From Sinelater perroti (Eukaryota; Arthropoda; Insecta; Coleoptera; Elateridae), in contig JARFIY010000248.1 of assembly GCA_036346155.1 (NCBI GenBank), positions 5,025,001-5,089,000 on the forward strand: DNA of 64,000 nt, given 5' to 3'. Below are positions 1 to 12,250 of the stretch, piece by piece. Under the pieces are notes generated by a model. It searched no databases. It was not told where the DNA came from and worked only from the letters and a program-made list of their open reading frames with translations. The stretch's first letter is position 1, and every line of letters begins with the position of its first letter. Made by a program: the position numbers and the translations under genes.

Positions 1-560
1 AGAATGCTCATACATTCGACTGGATATTTGCCGATTTGCTTGACCTATATAGGTCCTTTGGCAGTCTCCACAAAGTATTTCATACACTCTTTGGGATTCA
101 TTGGGGCAGTGATCTTTTGCTGAGCGCATAAGCCCAGATATTTGGTTATTGGTCGTAAAGACCGTGCGTATATTTTGCTTCAATAGTATGCGGCTTATTT
201 TATCGGTGATGCCTCTGATGTAAGGTAGGAATGCTTTTTGTTGGTCAGGAGGGTTTTGGGATTGAGAGTTAGTGTTTTTATTTATATTTTTGATTATATT
301 AGTTAAGGATTTGTTGGAATATCCGTTTGGCAGTAGGGTGGTGGTAATGGATTTAATTTCTGTTTGGCAATTTTCGTATCGGAAAGTCTAATGGATCTGC
401 TCATGAGGGATTTTACAACTGAATGAATTTAGGCAGGGTGGTGATGGGATTTGGCATTTAGGTAGCGGTTACTATGAGTGGGTTTTTGTGTAGACAGTGT
501 AATAAAAGCTGTCATTAAAAGGATTTCTAGTTATGAGAGTATCTAGGAAGGGAAGGAAAT
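1..560 (-). mobile_element. Penelope-like element, RT tail and GIY-YIG start (decayed)
   Basis: Read on the minus strand, about 560-1 gives conceptual protein typical of the C-terminal part of Penelope-like retroelement reverse transcriptases. It contains a stretch like TQKPTHSNRYLNAKS (compare the YRKPTHTNRYLN type of motif), then FLPYIRGITDKI, then TVFTTNNQISGLMRSAKD, and finally VYEILCGDCQRTYIGQ, which is the beginning of a GIY-YIG endonuclease domain. The endonuclease continues past the left edge of the window. At least one frameshift and one stop near position 390 show the copy is dead. The family assignment rests on the order of these motifs, not on a search. Confidence 0.72.
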
Positions 561-699
561 TATTATGTTCGGTTTCCATAGTAAATTTGATATTCACTTA
601 TGTGAAGTAGATTCAACCACCATAAGCTAAGGAAAGAATAATCAGAAGTGTTAGGAACCATAAGTAGAGAATTAATTATTTCGGTTGTAGTGTTTAGTT

Positions 700-705
700 T
701 TTATT
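700..705 (-). promoter_or_regulatory. candidate poly(A) signal of esterase A
   Basis: AATAAA on the minus strand, about 80 nt after the stop codon of esterase A. It is a perfect consensus in a plausible position, but single hexamers are common in AT-rich DNA. Confidence 0.4.
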
Positions 706-783
706 GTTCTATTAAATATTACATTAGCAATAGCCTTCACAGCAAATTTTATAAGATTCAGATTTCTTTATAAGGCGCATTAA

Positions 784-2917
784 TTAAGAATACGTTGGCA
801 TGTTTCTCCAAAAATCGCCTCTCTCTTTATACAACTGTTCGGACATATGCATATTGCTAACGTTTTTAATGTTGAAATATTCCAAATTGTCACTTCGTAC
901 GTTCTTCCATTTGTTAGGAATCAGATAAGTTGATTTTGGTGTCGGATTTCTGAAAAAGAGTAGTTTGTGGTTTAAATAATTAAATGGGACCTTTGGTACC
1001 TGGTCATAGCAAAATTAACCCATAAAGTTGTCATGATATCAACCATCTTTCTGTCGATGCCCACAGGGACGTAAAATGGAAAATTGCTTGCATCCAAGAA
1101 CAGGTAAAGTAATTCGTCTTGATGACATACTCCTAATTTATAGTAAACATAATTGTTATTTATTCTATCCAATGGTAATCATTTACGTTACCATAATTAC
1201 TAAATGGATCTCCGTAAATAGCACTATAGCTGTAACTTCCGCGATAACCAAAAGCGTAGTTGTACAATGGTTGAGTTGAATATTGCAGATGTAATCGTAA
1301 TGCATTGTTTCCGGAGAGAAGTAGTCTATCTGTATATAACTGTATAAATTATTAAAATTGTAGTATCTTGTACATTAAAACAATTTACATCTGTCACTTT
1401 CGGCTTCAAAGATTCGTCAATCTCTTTATTTCCGAAATAAAATTCTTTTACACTAGTCGTGATAAAGTCCTGAAAGGGTGTAGTTTCGCTGTACACTAGA
1501 CTTATTGGAGCAATTCTGTCAAAATATTCGTTATATTGCTCTAAAAGAAATCTTCTTCCATATATACCTACAATTTTTTAAAATATATGTGGCATTACAA
1601 TATTAAAAGAACACCTACCTGAGGAGACCAGTGCACCATCTTCAGTGTTCATGCCTATCATAAAGGGTACGTCTGCAAATTTTCTAGATTTTATTATCTC
1701 AACGGGATGCCTTGACAGGAACGCCCCGGGTAGATTCGGTTCTATCACTGGTTTGAATGGTATAAGAGGATGAATATCCCATTCCTACAATATAGAAACA
1801 CATACCGGGGTTTCGACTTAATAAAATAACATTTACGTAAAACTCGTCCTGTAATCTTATTATTTCATAAGAGTCAACATTTTTCAAACATTCTACCATT
1901 TCGTAGTTTGTTTCGTGCGAACAATTAAAAAAGTGGGCTAATGCTCTGGAATTTCTTAAATTTTGATCATTTGGTGATATGGCCCAAGGTGCGAGAGCAC
2001 TTCCACTCTGACATATTACTCCACTGATTAAATCTAAAAGCAAATATCTTTGTTGAAAAAAATATCTTAATATTTGCAAGAAAAAATTTACCTTTACTTA
2101 ACGGAGATAACATATGTAAATGTGCACTAGCAGCACCAGCTGACTGCCCAAAAACCGTAATTTTATTTGGATTGCCCCCAAAATAATGTATGTATTTGTT
2201 AACCCACTGCAATGCCAGATTTTGATCTTTCAAACCATTGTTTCCTGGTACAACCTCATCTCCAGTAGAAAAAAATCCCAAAGGTCCTAAAAATTGTTTG
2301 TATTACGCATGTAGCTTTGTAACACTTGTAGCTTACCTAATCTATAGTTTATAACAACAAGTACTATTGGTTTATCTAAAAGAAGTCTAGGATCAAACAA
2401 GCGGTAACCCCCGGTTCCAGCGAAAAATCCGCCTCCGTGAATATACATCATTACGGGCACTAGTTCTTGAGATGTATAGTTTATCTAAAATAGGATATTT
2501 GCAAATATTATTCTTTAAAATGGCACACTTCAAGTACCATTTGGGTGTAAATATTCAAGTACAAGCAGTCTTCTTCACCTAATATAGTACTGCTTCCAGA
2601 AAAAATATTTGACTGAGGACAAACTGGATGTGGTTTGGTAGCATCGAGAATACCTTTCCACGGTAATGCCGGTTGGGGAGCCTAAATCAAACTGTCGTGC
2701 CCTACATTTTTTCTTAATCTAAAAAACTTACTTGGAAGCGAAGCTGTCCTACTGGTGGCTGGGCGTAGGGTATGCCGGTAAACGAGCCAAATAATCTGCC
2801 ACTCAAAGTTTTTCGATATTGTCCCTTTAAACTACCTACTGGAAGTGTTACTGTCGGCGTGGTACAACTTATAAAAGTCCACCGTAGTAATTCTAGTACA
2901 ATGTAAATTTGAAACAT
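784..2917 (-). CDS. type-B carboxylesterase A, 10 exons, 553 aa, intact
   Basis: Exons on the minus strand: 2917-2732, 2681-2538, 2484-2337, 2286-2092, 2033-1837, 1784-1619, 1567-1389, 1339-1192, 1132-1000, 949-784. All introns are about 50 bp and GT..AG; exon lengths sum to 1662 bp with no stop before the final TAA. The product is an alpha/beta-hydrolase serine esterase that cleaves carboxylic esters. Visible landmarks are the oxyanion-hole motif HGGG at residues 126-129, the EDCLYLN motif before it, the nucleophile elbow GQSAG with Ser208, and the catalytic His458 in VCHQDELLYLF. The catalytic-acid site reads GMNTEDG, so the residue aligned to the usual Glu is Asp339. The N-terminus (MFQIYIVLELLRWTF) is a weak signal peptide; length fits the family (about 550 aa). 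The start is the only Met upstream of the conserved first-exon motif and lies behind a TATA-like box. Substrate unknown; FE4-like, JHE-like or antennal esterase are all possible. Confidence 0.93.
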
Positions 2918-2988
2918 TGTTGCGATGTTTATTGGTATTAGTGAATTGTTTGTGTTCTAGTGAATACTTTTTTGTTTAGACTTCCACC

Positions 2989-2994
2989 TTTATA
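2989..2994 (-). promoter_or_regulatory. candidate TATA box of esterase A
   Basis: TATAAA on the minus strand lies 72 bp before the esterase A start codon. A TCACT sequence, close to the insect initiator consensus, follows about 31 nt downstream, which would put transcription start near 2961 and give a 5' UTR of about 44 nt. Position and spacing are right; there is no experimental support. Confidence 0.38.
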
Positions 2995-2999
2995 AGAGA

Positions 3000-5599
3000 A
3001 TTGAAAACTTTCACTATTTAGCAAGCTTAGCAGAACTAATAGCAAATTTCTTAATCACCACAGTTTTTGTTAATAAATTTTGAGAAAAGATAACACTTGC
3101 AATAATTATCCCCATTGATAATTATTGTTGCAGTTGATAATAAATTAACTTACGGATATGCAAGTAAAAACCACCTTATATTTTTTCGTACAGTAATATT
3201 TCTTTTTTTAAATTCTTTTTATTCATTTTTGCAACTGTTGATAGATATGTGGGGCAATCTGTTATACTGCATTATTAATTCTAAAAATTTACCGTTTCAT
3301 GTATATTAACCCATTTAATTGTTCACACAAGACTGAGCACGTTACATCTTAGTAATAATCATTAGAATCTTATATTTACTGAATAATATAGTGCCCATTG
3401 TGTTTTATTACCTTTTGGTGACGGATTATAATATCGTTGCTGTATTAAACTTATTTGAAAGGCAGCACTCATTTGTCATGAGAATAGACTCCAGATACTC
3501 CACCTTAATCCACAACATATACAAGAATGCAAAATTTACCGTTAAATTACAAAAAGAGTCAAAAAAAGTAAAAATAGATAAAGGAATAATACATATGAAT
3601 GATTGTAATATCAATGATATCTTCAATAACACAACAAACAAGAATAAGATAGTTTACAGTAGACGAACACACCAATAAGTAACTTAAACTCCGCTTCTCA
3701 AGTTATATACTTTTAAAGCTGGTGAAAAAAATCTAGCAAAACTTGTGAAAAATGTCTAAATAAGGAACTTAAGGAAATTACTCTAAATATTATGTAAACA
3801 AGGAATTGAATACATTAGTATAGCAGTTTAACAGATATGCAGACATTTATAGCCTATTCAGCAAGACAACCTGGAATTAGAAAGTATATTTTTTTAATTA
3901 ATGCTGTAAGTAAGTAATGTATGTATATGTGTATTGAGCATAATTTTTAAATGAACATTCATAATGCAGATCTATACATTTTATATTTGATTTTTAAGTT
4001 ACCGTAATACAATTGTGCAACATAGCAATAGTGATACTCTGAGTTGCATAATAGAATATAGTTTGCTCTAATAAACAGATAAATCAAGAAACTATCCATC
4101 ACAACATCGAATTAGCCGCCTAGTAAGTCATTAATCAGCTGTTGCACTAGTTTATTGCTGTGTTCAGGAAGCTTGTAATTCTGAGCGAATTTTTTGAATT
4201 CGTTATTGAGAAGAATGCCGATGTGGTCTTCATATAAGTTTGGTTGATGATAAACCATGGCCACTCTACGAAAGTGCGGAGTGTTTTTTATTCCTCATAA
4301 TTGGACGCCATTGATCAATTTGATTTAAGCACAGTTTTGTATAATAGGTTCTTATTACTAATTGACAACTTAAACTTTTTACCAAGCAGCCATGCTTTAA
4401 ATCTAGTTGCTTACATTCTATATGGATATGTTTGTTTCATGTAAGCTGCTAGTGGATATGTAAACCTATGTATTTTGCTTCTGTTTTAACAGGAGTAGAT
4501 ATATTTTTGATGTTGAGCGGTAGACAAGTTGAATGTGACTTGGTTGATTTTACGGCGTCATTTGGCAACCCAATCACTACTTCTAAATTACGTTGGAAAG
4601 TAGCAGATGCAGGAACGGCATTTTCGTGTATAGATAGAATCGCAGAATTATCAACAAAAGCTACAACGATGTTCTAAGTTTTCAGAAAGTTAGTTCTATA
4701 TCTATATAGTATTTGGTGCCGGCGACGTCCCCACCATTGTTTGCGTCATCACCTATCTGTCAGCTGCTAGAAGGCGCATGCTTTGATTTATGTGGCCCGT
4801 ATTTGGGACGGGTCTTTTTACTAGTATGAGATAAAGAAGTGTCTCTAGGGCACTGTTCTGAAAAAAATATAAATGAATGAGTTGGTCTTTAAACAACTTC
4901 TTGTCATATTTAACAAAAAAATATGAATAGGATTTGAGAAATAGGTAGAAACAACTTATTGATCAGTTTTAATTTATAGAAAAAATTTAATTTCTAAGAA
5001 TACAGAAAAACAGACGTTTGCGTCATCTAAACTGTTTGCTGTTTCTTTAACAATCTTGTGAAACTATTGTGTGGTGGAAAATTCAAATTCATATAGAGAC
5101 AGTTATGAAATAATATTTTATTGCAACAAAGTTTTTTTAAAATAATATTCCCAAACACTTTGCTAGGCAAAATAGGCAAAATACTAATTAGTGGATACGA
5201 CATAACATATTCTAGCTGATTTCTAGTCTTAACTACCATTCAAATGTGTGTATATTTTTAAAGACCTGGGTAATAGCAGAGACCTAGCATACGATTATAA
5301 ACTATTGCAACAACATGATGGCCGTTCTAGGTAGCATCTTGAGTATTTTTCTCGTTATCAGATCGTAATTTTCGTGTTGTTTTAGTTTAACTTATATCTC
5401 AGCTAAGAAGCTATAATAAGACAATGAAGATTCTGTATAATTAATCTATAGCATCTTTCATATTTAGGCAAGTAGTGTTTGATAATATTTCTTTTTCTTG
5501 GATCTGCTTATTTACAATCTACTCGGTTACAAGTAATAAGTAAATATTATGTAATTTACGTGACATAAAGGAGGCCCAGCGAATGCCAGTTTTTCCATG
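3000..5599. other. spacer without a recognised gene
   Basis: AT-rich sequence between esterase A and a jockey LINE remnant. Short open frames exist, including 4468-4677 on the plus strand and its antisense, but none carries a motif I recognise. Most of it is probably old mobile-element debris. Confidence 0.5.
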
Positions 5600-7395
5600 A
5601 TTTTACACTACACGTGGCTGGTTACAAGAATAGGTTTTGTGGCCATTGTCTTTTCAGTCTTTTGGTGGCAGTCGGGTGGCTGCTAATCAATGAGATGGCT
5701 TGTCCTGACAACTTGTTGATATATTGTTTTGTAAGTTGCTTGATTTCGTTGGCTACATATGGTATCTCCAGATCGTTGTGTAGTGTTTCATTTGTAACAT
5801 GCCATGGAGCATTTGTTATTGATCTGAGAATCTTCGATTGGCGTCTTTGTAGCATCTTGGTATGAGCGGCCTTTATGCAGTCCCACAGTTCAATCCAAAA
5901 TGTTCAAATAGGTTTAGTGACTTTATATAAGAGTAATTTGTAGGACAAAGACAGTTGGGATCGTCTGCCGACTAGCCAGTTCATTTGTTTAATCTTTAGA
6001 TCTATTTGTTTTCTTTTGGCTTTGCTATGTGCACTCCGTGTTAGTTTTTGGTCCAGAGGCAGTCCGAGATACTTGATTTTGGTTTTCTGGGGTATTAGAG
6101 CATCGTAAATTGTGACTTGTGAGCAAACAGTACGCCTGTTGCTAAACGTCACATAAGCAGATTTTTCACTATTTACTGCTATTTGACATTTGTGAAATTA
6201 ATCTTGCAATATATCTAGGTGGGCTTTTCCTTAGCTGAAAGAATAGCCATATCATCAATGAACATGGCTATTAAAGTATTGGTTGTAGTTGGTGTGTCAG
6301 ATATGTAGAGTAAATAGAGTAACGGCTCAAGTACACTTCCCGGTGGTACTCCGGCGGTGATTTTATGATATTCTAATATACAGTATTAGAATATCATATC
6401 AATATCATTGATTTTGACTTGGTAGGTCCTCTTGGTCAGGTATGATTTTAAAACTGGGTACAACTGATTCAGAAAATGTAGTTTAATTTTGTATAGCAGG
6501 CCCTTGCTTAATGTCGATAAAAGCGACTGTACATACGTATTTTTTTTCCAAACATTCCATGGTATGAGTAACAATCCTATGGTTTTGACGAGTTGTCGAA
6601 TGATATTGTCGGAAGCCGAATTAATAGAATAGAATTATATTATCGAGGTATACAGTTGCTTGAATTTTTTTGAGAAGCAGTTTTTCGAATATTTTGGACA
6701 GTGAAAGCAGGAAACTAATTGATCTATAGGAGGAAGGTTGTGTGGGTGGTTTATCAGGCTTAACAATAATGATGATTTTGGGCGTATGTCCAATGAGCAA
6801 GAAAGTAGCATAATCGTAGAATGATGGTAAGCAACACTACAGCTTTACAAGGAAAATTTTGTAACACTTCGTCTACTATCAGGTCAAATCCAGGAGCTTT
6901 TCAAATATTGGCAAGTTCAATTTGTTTATGTACTTCGACTTGCAAAAAAAAAATTAACTGATAGTGTCATCTGATAAGGTGTTGCAAGAAATCATTTAAT
7001 TTCAGTATCATCATGAGCATCTTGCGGCTGCGGTATCGTGAAAGCGGTAGCGAGACGCTCGGCGAAGGTATCTGCTTTTTCTTTTTCAGATCCGGCCTAG
7101 TTGCCGTCAAGCTTTTTGGTTGAGGGTGCCATAACTATCGGTCGTTTAAATTTTTTTTGATAATTTCCATCAAGTTTGGTCATCTGGCGAGAGTTGGTTG
7201 ATGTATACTTTGAATGTGTCATTCCGTGCATCCATTAGTGCGTTGTGAAGCTGGTGGGTGAGTTTATTGCATGATGTTTTATCATGTTTTTAGTTCGTTG
7301 CCACATCTTCCGTGCTCTGCGTTTTTCAACATCGAGGTCTCGTATATAACGGGGAATGTTGATAACTTCGGCTGCTGCGTATCAATATAATGTTT
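5600..7395 (-). mobile_element. jockey-type LINE remnant, ORF2 reverse transcriptase region
   Basis: The minus strand encodes, in broken frames and in the right order, pieces of a jockey-type ORF2. They run from an RT N-terminal part with KKRTARK-like and EKADTFAERLATAF sequence, through SYLTKRTYQVKI, GVPPGSVLEPLLYLLY and FIDDMAIL (at the place of YADD), to NWLVGRRSQLSLSYKLLLYK and the C-terminal SKILRSITNAPWHVTN. Several stops and frameshifts interrupt it. A 15-bp perfect inverted repeat (6364-6378 and 6384-6398) sits inside the RT region. Confidence 0.82.
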
Positions 7396-7399
7396 TTAG

Positions 7400-8440
7400 A
7401 GGTGAGCATTGGATGTTTCAGTGAGACTTTGCAAAGTCCGATTAACTCAAACTTTATTTCGATCCATCAGATTACAAATTATGGATTGTTTTAGAGGGCA
7501 CAGTTTGCTAAAAAAGACACAAGTTGATTCGTTGAAGCTGGCCTTGACAGCTGGGGTTAATATTTTTCCAATTGTTGTAACGTGTGATGCCATAAACGAG
7601 AGACCAGAACGCCTTAAAGCTTGTGTAAAGGCTGAGAGTATCAATTTTGAATAACTACTTTGGTATTATACTTACCAACAACCATTTAATAAATCTTGAA
7701 AGTATATATTCAATAACAGTTAATTGGTTTATTATATATTGTCGCTATAATCAGCATCAGTATTTATGAGCATACCATGTATATTTATTACTGTAATTGT
7801 AAGTTTTTGTATTGACTTGATACTTTCGGGACAAATCTCGTACATCATGCTATTATACCAAACTGAGTATACATTTCAGTCGTGCAACGTATTTAGCTGC
7901 TGATATTTTCAATTTTATGATCTGGACGAGTTTGATTAAAAGGCAAGGGTTAAGAAAAAATATCCATAATAATTTTTGATAGCTTATTACAACTTCAGTA
8001 GCACTATAGTAGTGAAAGTTCTTTAAAATAAAAGTTATTGGCAACATGGGTTTTTTCAAAAAATGTCATAATTTGTATTTCTACAAATTTTTAAGGGTAT
8101 TTGTTATAAGTTACTAAATATAAATAAATTATTTTTTAAATTATATTAAAAAATAGAATTTTTAATTTATGGGTGAACTTAGTGAGGACAACAAAACTTT
8201 CTCTTCACATTTACTGTTTTATCTGTAACATTTATGAAGATAACAAATTTTTTTAATTGTTTAAGTGTATTTGGTATTTTCAAATTTGTTTGTTAATTGT
8301 TACTTTATTAAATTTATGACTTTATTAGGAAACCTTGTTATGTTGCCCATTTGTAATTAGGGTTGCCTATATTAGAAATCTTATAATTTCACAAAATTAT
8401 TATATAACATTCTTTTTAGTGAAAGTAATGCACAAACTAC
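7400..8440. other. AT-rich spacer, no recognised gene
   Basis: An open frame on either strand at about 7409-7654 has no recognisable motif and may be the 5' continuation of the neighbouring LINE. The remainder is AT-rich with nothing supported. Confidence 0.4.
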
Positions 8441-8474
8441 AACAGTGAACTTTAAAATAATCTGTAATTTGCCA

Positions 8475-8547
8475 GAGAATGTAGCTCAGATGGTAAAGCG
8501 CTGGCTTGGCATGCGAGAGGTATTAGGATCTATGCCCAGCATCTCCA
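8475..8547 (+). pseudogene. tRNA-Ala-like pseudogene
   Basis: The 73-nt stretch follows eukaryotic tRNA-Ala closely: TAGCTCAGATGGTAAAGCG forms the A-box/D-arm, CTTGGCATG sits where the anticodon loop belongs (anticodon GGC instead of the usual AGC), and CATCTCCA closes the 3' acceptor strand. The acceptor stem has two mismatches plus a wobble pair, the anticodon stem has a G-G clash and the T-stem is poorly paired, so it is probably a dead copy or tRNA-derived repeat. Confidence 0.6.
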
Positions 8548-8929
8548 GATATTTTTCTCTTTTATGTGTCTCAAATTGTATAAAAGAACTCTTTTTTAAG
8601 AATAATACAGCACTGGAAAATATATTTGACTGAAAACATACAAATATAGCTTAAACAAACTTAAAAATGAAGCAGAGCAGTTTTTAATTTGCTTGCAAAT
8701 AATTTATAATAATAATGGTAAGGCTCTAGGCCCCGCGTGGGAGCACGGCCTGCGTACTGAGAGGTTAACGCTCTCATACGTTCGCTCTCTGCCCGGTCGT
8801 TGCAAATAAAATAAAAAAATAAAATATACGATGTTTGTTAAAAAAAATATTGGAAATGGTTAAAAATTATCAGATAAAACATATAAAACCTTCCGTTTCA
8901 ATTTATCCAATTACCCAACCAGTGCTGTG

Positions 8930-9600
8930 TTATCAGGTCGGGCCCGGGCGGTCGTAAATCTGTTGTCGGTAGACTAAGACCAGCAATGTGTGGGGCACGG
9001 AAGGCTAAAAAAGAAGCGTTGACTCCAACGTGTAATTAGTCTAACATATGTTTACAAACCTTACAGAACTTAACCTATCTTAAGCTAACCTATTAACCCT
9101 AGCTAACTTAACCTACGGCTTAAATTACTCGCTGAAACGGGCCGCGAGCTGGTGGCAGCCGGCCGGACAGCGAGCAGCAGGGCCGATGGCGGAGTCGGGC
9201 AGCGAGCACCATGGCCGGTAGCGGAGCCGGGTAGTAGGCCGGGCAACAGGAAGCAAAAAGAACCAAAAGGGACTCACGTGGATTCTTGATGATTTCTTCT
9301 TGGAGGGCTGACGACTGAGACCGAACTCTTCGGTGGCTCAGGTTTTAAGCGCGCGCCCAATCTCGTGGTGGGGTGCAGATTTTGCGGGTAGAAGCACGCT
9401 GAGCTGGCTGGGCAATGTGGGGCTTGTCTAGGATTGGTGCATTTCGAGGACGCTTTTGCGCTGGTTGGGAAATGTCCTTGCGGCGTTCGGGTCTATTCGG
9501 GACGGCTTGGTGGTATGGCAAGGACCTCGGAGCTGAGCACGGCCCGGCAGAATCGGGGTACGGTAACAGCAGTTAATCGATCTTCGTTGGAATTGTGCCA
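8930..9600. other. GC-rich island, origin unknown
   Basis: About 650 bp clearly richer in G and C than the AT-rich surroundings. It begins around the run GGTCGGGCCCGGGCGG and includes purine-rich GGCNGCGAGC-type imperfect repeats near 9140-9240. Near 9060-9120 there is a cluster of degenerate TTAACCTA/CTAACCTA units. The longest plus-strand open frame (9434-9676, 80 aa) has no domain I know. It may be the GC-rich 5' part of an unrecognised transposon or a CpG-rich regulatory segment. Confidence 0.45.
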
Positions 9601-9809
9601 TCGTTTTGTTACAATCTCATTTGTTCCCCCATTCACAGTTATAAATTTTTCCAGCATCATCTTCGAAAATCTATAGGCGTATTATACCATCCACTCGTTG
9701 GATGGCTAATCTGAAAATTTACATTATGATGTCTCTAGCAGGTATTCGCTAAAGAAAGCTTCTCGAAATAACTAGGATCTCTTATTATTAATCTTAGAAC
9801 TCTGGACTA

Positions 9810-10260
9810 AACGCGTCTTAAAATGTCTATATTTGAGTTGATAACAGTTTCCTTAAAGTTGTCCAATTTGGTGTAACTATGACTTTGTATAAGCTCGTTA
9901 TGTTTTCTATGATGAGTTGCGATTTTCTGCCTATAATCCAACATTTTTTTTTGTATTTTGAGACTGAATTGTTTTCTTTCCATTTATATATGTTTTTCAC
10001 GTTATTCTTCAATCTGAATATAACCCCAGATACTTGACATACTTTCATTGACCTTGATATGTCATTTTTGTCTACGTTTCTGTCTTGGATAGATGCTCTT
10101 AGAGATATTGAGATCTTACATAAGGATTATAGTATGGCAGTATCGTCGGCCAATGTATAGATACTCCTTTGGGAAACTTCAGCGCAGATGGAAAACAATG
10201 TCATGTAAAAATTTTCGTATTTTATGAGAAAATATTTATCGGTTAGGTACGACATCAGTA
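9810..10260 (-). mobile_element. jockey-type LINE remnant (RT thumb region)
   Basis: The minus strand reads MSYLTDKYFLIKYEN, an SQRS remnant of the GVPQGS motif fused by a deletion to YTLADDTAIL (RT catalytic DD), then after stops CWIIGRKSQLIIENITSLYK. These are the usual jockey ORF2 landmarks in order but with a deletion and frame breaks. Confidence 0.7.
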
Positions 10261-10389
10261 TACATAGTAGTCTGAAGGCTTCTTCTTTTTCTTCTTTTTT
10301 TACATCTTTCATGCACTCTTTCGAGTGTCGGCTTTCGGTTAGATTCCTTTTATCCATATACCCAAAGCTGTTTTCTTCCAAAGCTGTCG

Positions 10390-12250
10390 CCTGGGTACAT
10401 TAGTATGTCCATTCTTATCGGCTCTAATTTTTGGTATCTTATTGTTATCTGAAGATTTTTCGTTTCTTTCCTAGTATTTTTAATCAGTTTGTTCATTACT
10501 GTTATAGATAGGAGAGGTCCAAGGCTATCCTCCTGTTTGTTTCTTTTCTACTAGGCAAACTTTCCTAATCTAGCTCTTAATATCCGAACCTTTTCTTTCA
10601 CTTTATTGCAAGTGCTTCGCACTATTTCTATGATTTTTTTAGGATATTAATTTCACACCATCTCTCTTTCTATTGAGTTGAACGCCGCTATGAGGTTTAT
10701 AAAAGCTAAAATAATTTTTTTGCCATTCTCCAAGCTTCTCTGTATTATGTTTCTTAATCTACAAATATTATCGTTCATCTGCTTTTGTGGCATATGTGTT
10801 GCTTTTTCTTCTTCAATTTCCTCTTTTATGAATTTATCAATGATAGGAATATAGATCTGTAGTTACCGCATTTTGCTTATTCTTCTCTTTTGTATATAGG
10901 TGCTACCAAATTGTTTTCCAGTCCGTTTGTAATACTCTTGTTTTCTACGCTTTTTGCATATTCTCCAGAGCCAGTCTATGCCATCTTCTCCTAGGTACTT
11001 AATCATTTCTGGTTCTATTTTGTTTTTCCTCTAGTTTTGTCTGTTTGTGTGTTTTTTATAGTGCTCTTATTTTTTTGCTTGTTTTTTATATGTAATTCTT
11101 TCTTCTCCTATTCATTGTTTTCTTCTTGTACTTCTATTGTTTTGCTAAATTTGTCTTCGTAATATTCTTTCCATATCCTTACAATCTTATTAATGTTTGG
11201 TTACAGTTTATTAACTTTGTTTTTTATTCTCATAATTTATTTTTCTTTCGCCCCTTTCATTTATCTCACTCTGGCTTAATTTTTTTTTATTTGCAATGTA
11301 GATTTCTTGCAATTTCTTTCCATACACTAACCATGCTTCTCTTATTGCATTTTTGACAACTGTATTTACTTGTCGTTTTATTTTATTATAATCCTCTTTA
11401 TCCTGTTCTGTTTCTAGTTGTAAAAAATTTTTTTGCAAGTTTATTTTATCTTTTTTACCTCCACCTATACTTCCTCGTTTCACCATCTGGTTATTTGATA
11501 CTTAGCGTTGTTGCATTTAATTTACAATCTTTTTTGCTTCTTCTTTTATAGTACTTCAAAATATAGCTCATCTTCTTTTAGTGATCAATGTTCTTTCAAC
11601 TCCTTGAGTATTCTTAATCTTTCACCGGTTTTTCTTTTGTATTTTCTTGGATATCTGTTTTCTTAAATTTATTTATATTTATTTTATGATATTCTTTTTT
11701 TTCCTTTATTCTTATTATACTGTCCGTTAATATACTGTGCTAAATAATTATTTCTTATGTTTATAACTTGTTTAAAATTTCTTGTATATACTTTATGGTC
11801 AATTAAGCCCCTTGAATTCATTTCTTCGGCTATAAAAGTGATCTTTTCTTCAATTTTCTGATTTCAAAATGTATTGGCTATTAATAGTTCATTTGTTTGA
11901 CAAAACTCCATCATCTTCTTGACATTCTTGTTTAAGATTCTACATTACTTAACTCTCTGTTTACATCTTTATTCACTCTTGCGTTTCAGTGTCCTATTAC
12001 TATGATTTTTCTTTTTCTCTTACTCTGTATATTACATTACGTAATTCTGTATAAAATTCTATAATTTTCTCTTTAATTTCTTTTGTTAAGCTGTATATTT
12101 ATTTGAATTATTCTTATCACGTTTTTTAATTTAATATGGATTATGTAATTGTGGAGAATATTGGTTTATATTTTATTGTTTCTTTCTATTTCTTTATTTA
12201 TTATTAAACCAACCGTTTCTTTTCCCCTTTGTCCCTGCGGTACCCCTGTG
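10390..12250 (-). mobile_element. old endonuclease/reverse-transcriptase LINE (RTE- or L1-like), decayed
   Basis: A T-rich plus strand hides a minus-strand LINE. Near 12020-11800 it has IIVIGHWNARVNKDVNRE, which matches the catalytic GDFN/GDWNARVG motif of the endonuclease annotated in insects as craniofacial-development-protein-2-like, followed by NTF..KIEEKITFIAEE and SRGLIDHKVYT. Near 10800-10660 there is an RT stretch, NICRLRNIIQRSLENGKK then LAFINLIAAFNSIE. Many stops break it. The LINE clade is uncertain. Confidence 0.62.

Noticed and set aside
4468..4677. Plus-strand open frame of 69 codons and its antisense
   Set aside because: No motif, no recognisable family, no splice context; may be chance or transposon debris.
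7409..7654. Open frames on both strands
   Set aside because: Overlapping frames of similar length with no domain; not possible to choose one.
9434..9676. Open frame in the GC-rich island
   Set aside because: GC-rich DNA lowers stop frequency, so an 80-codon frame is expected by chance.
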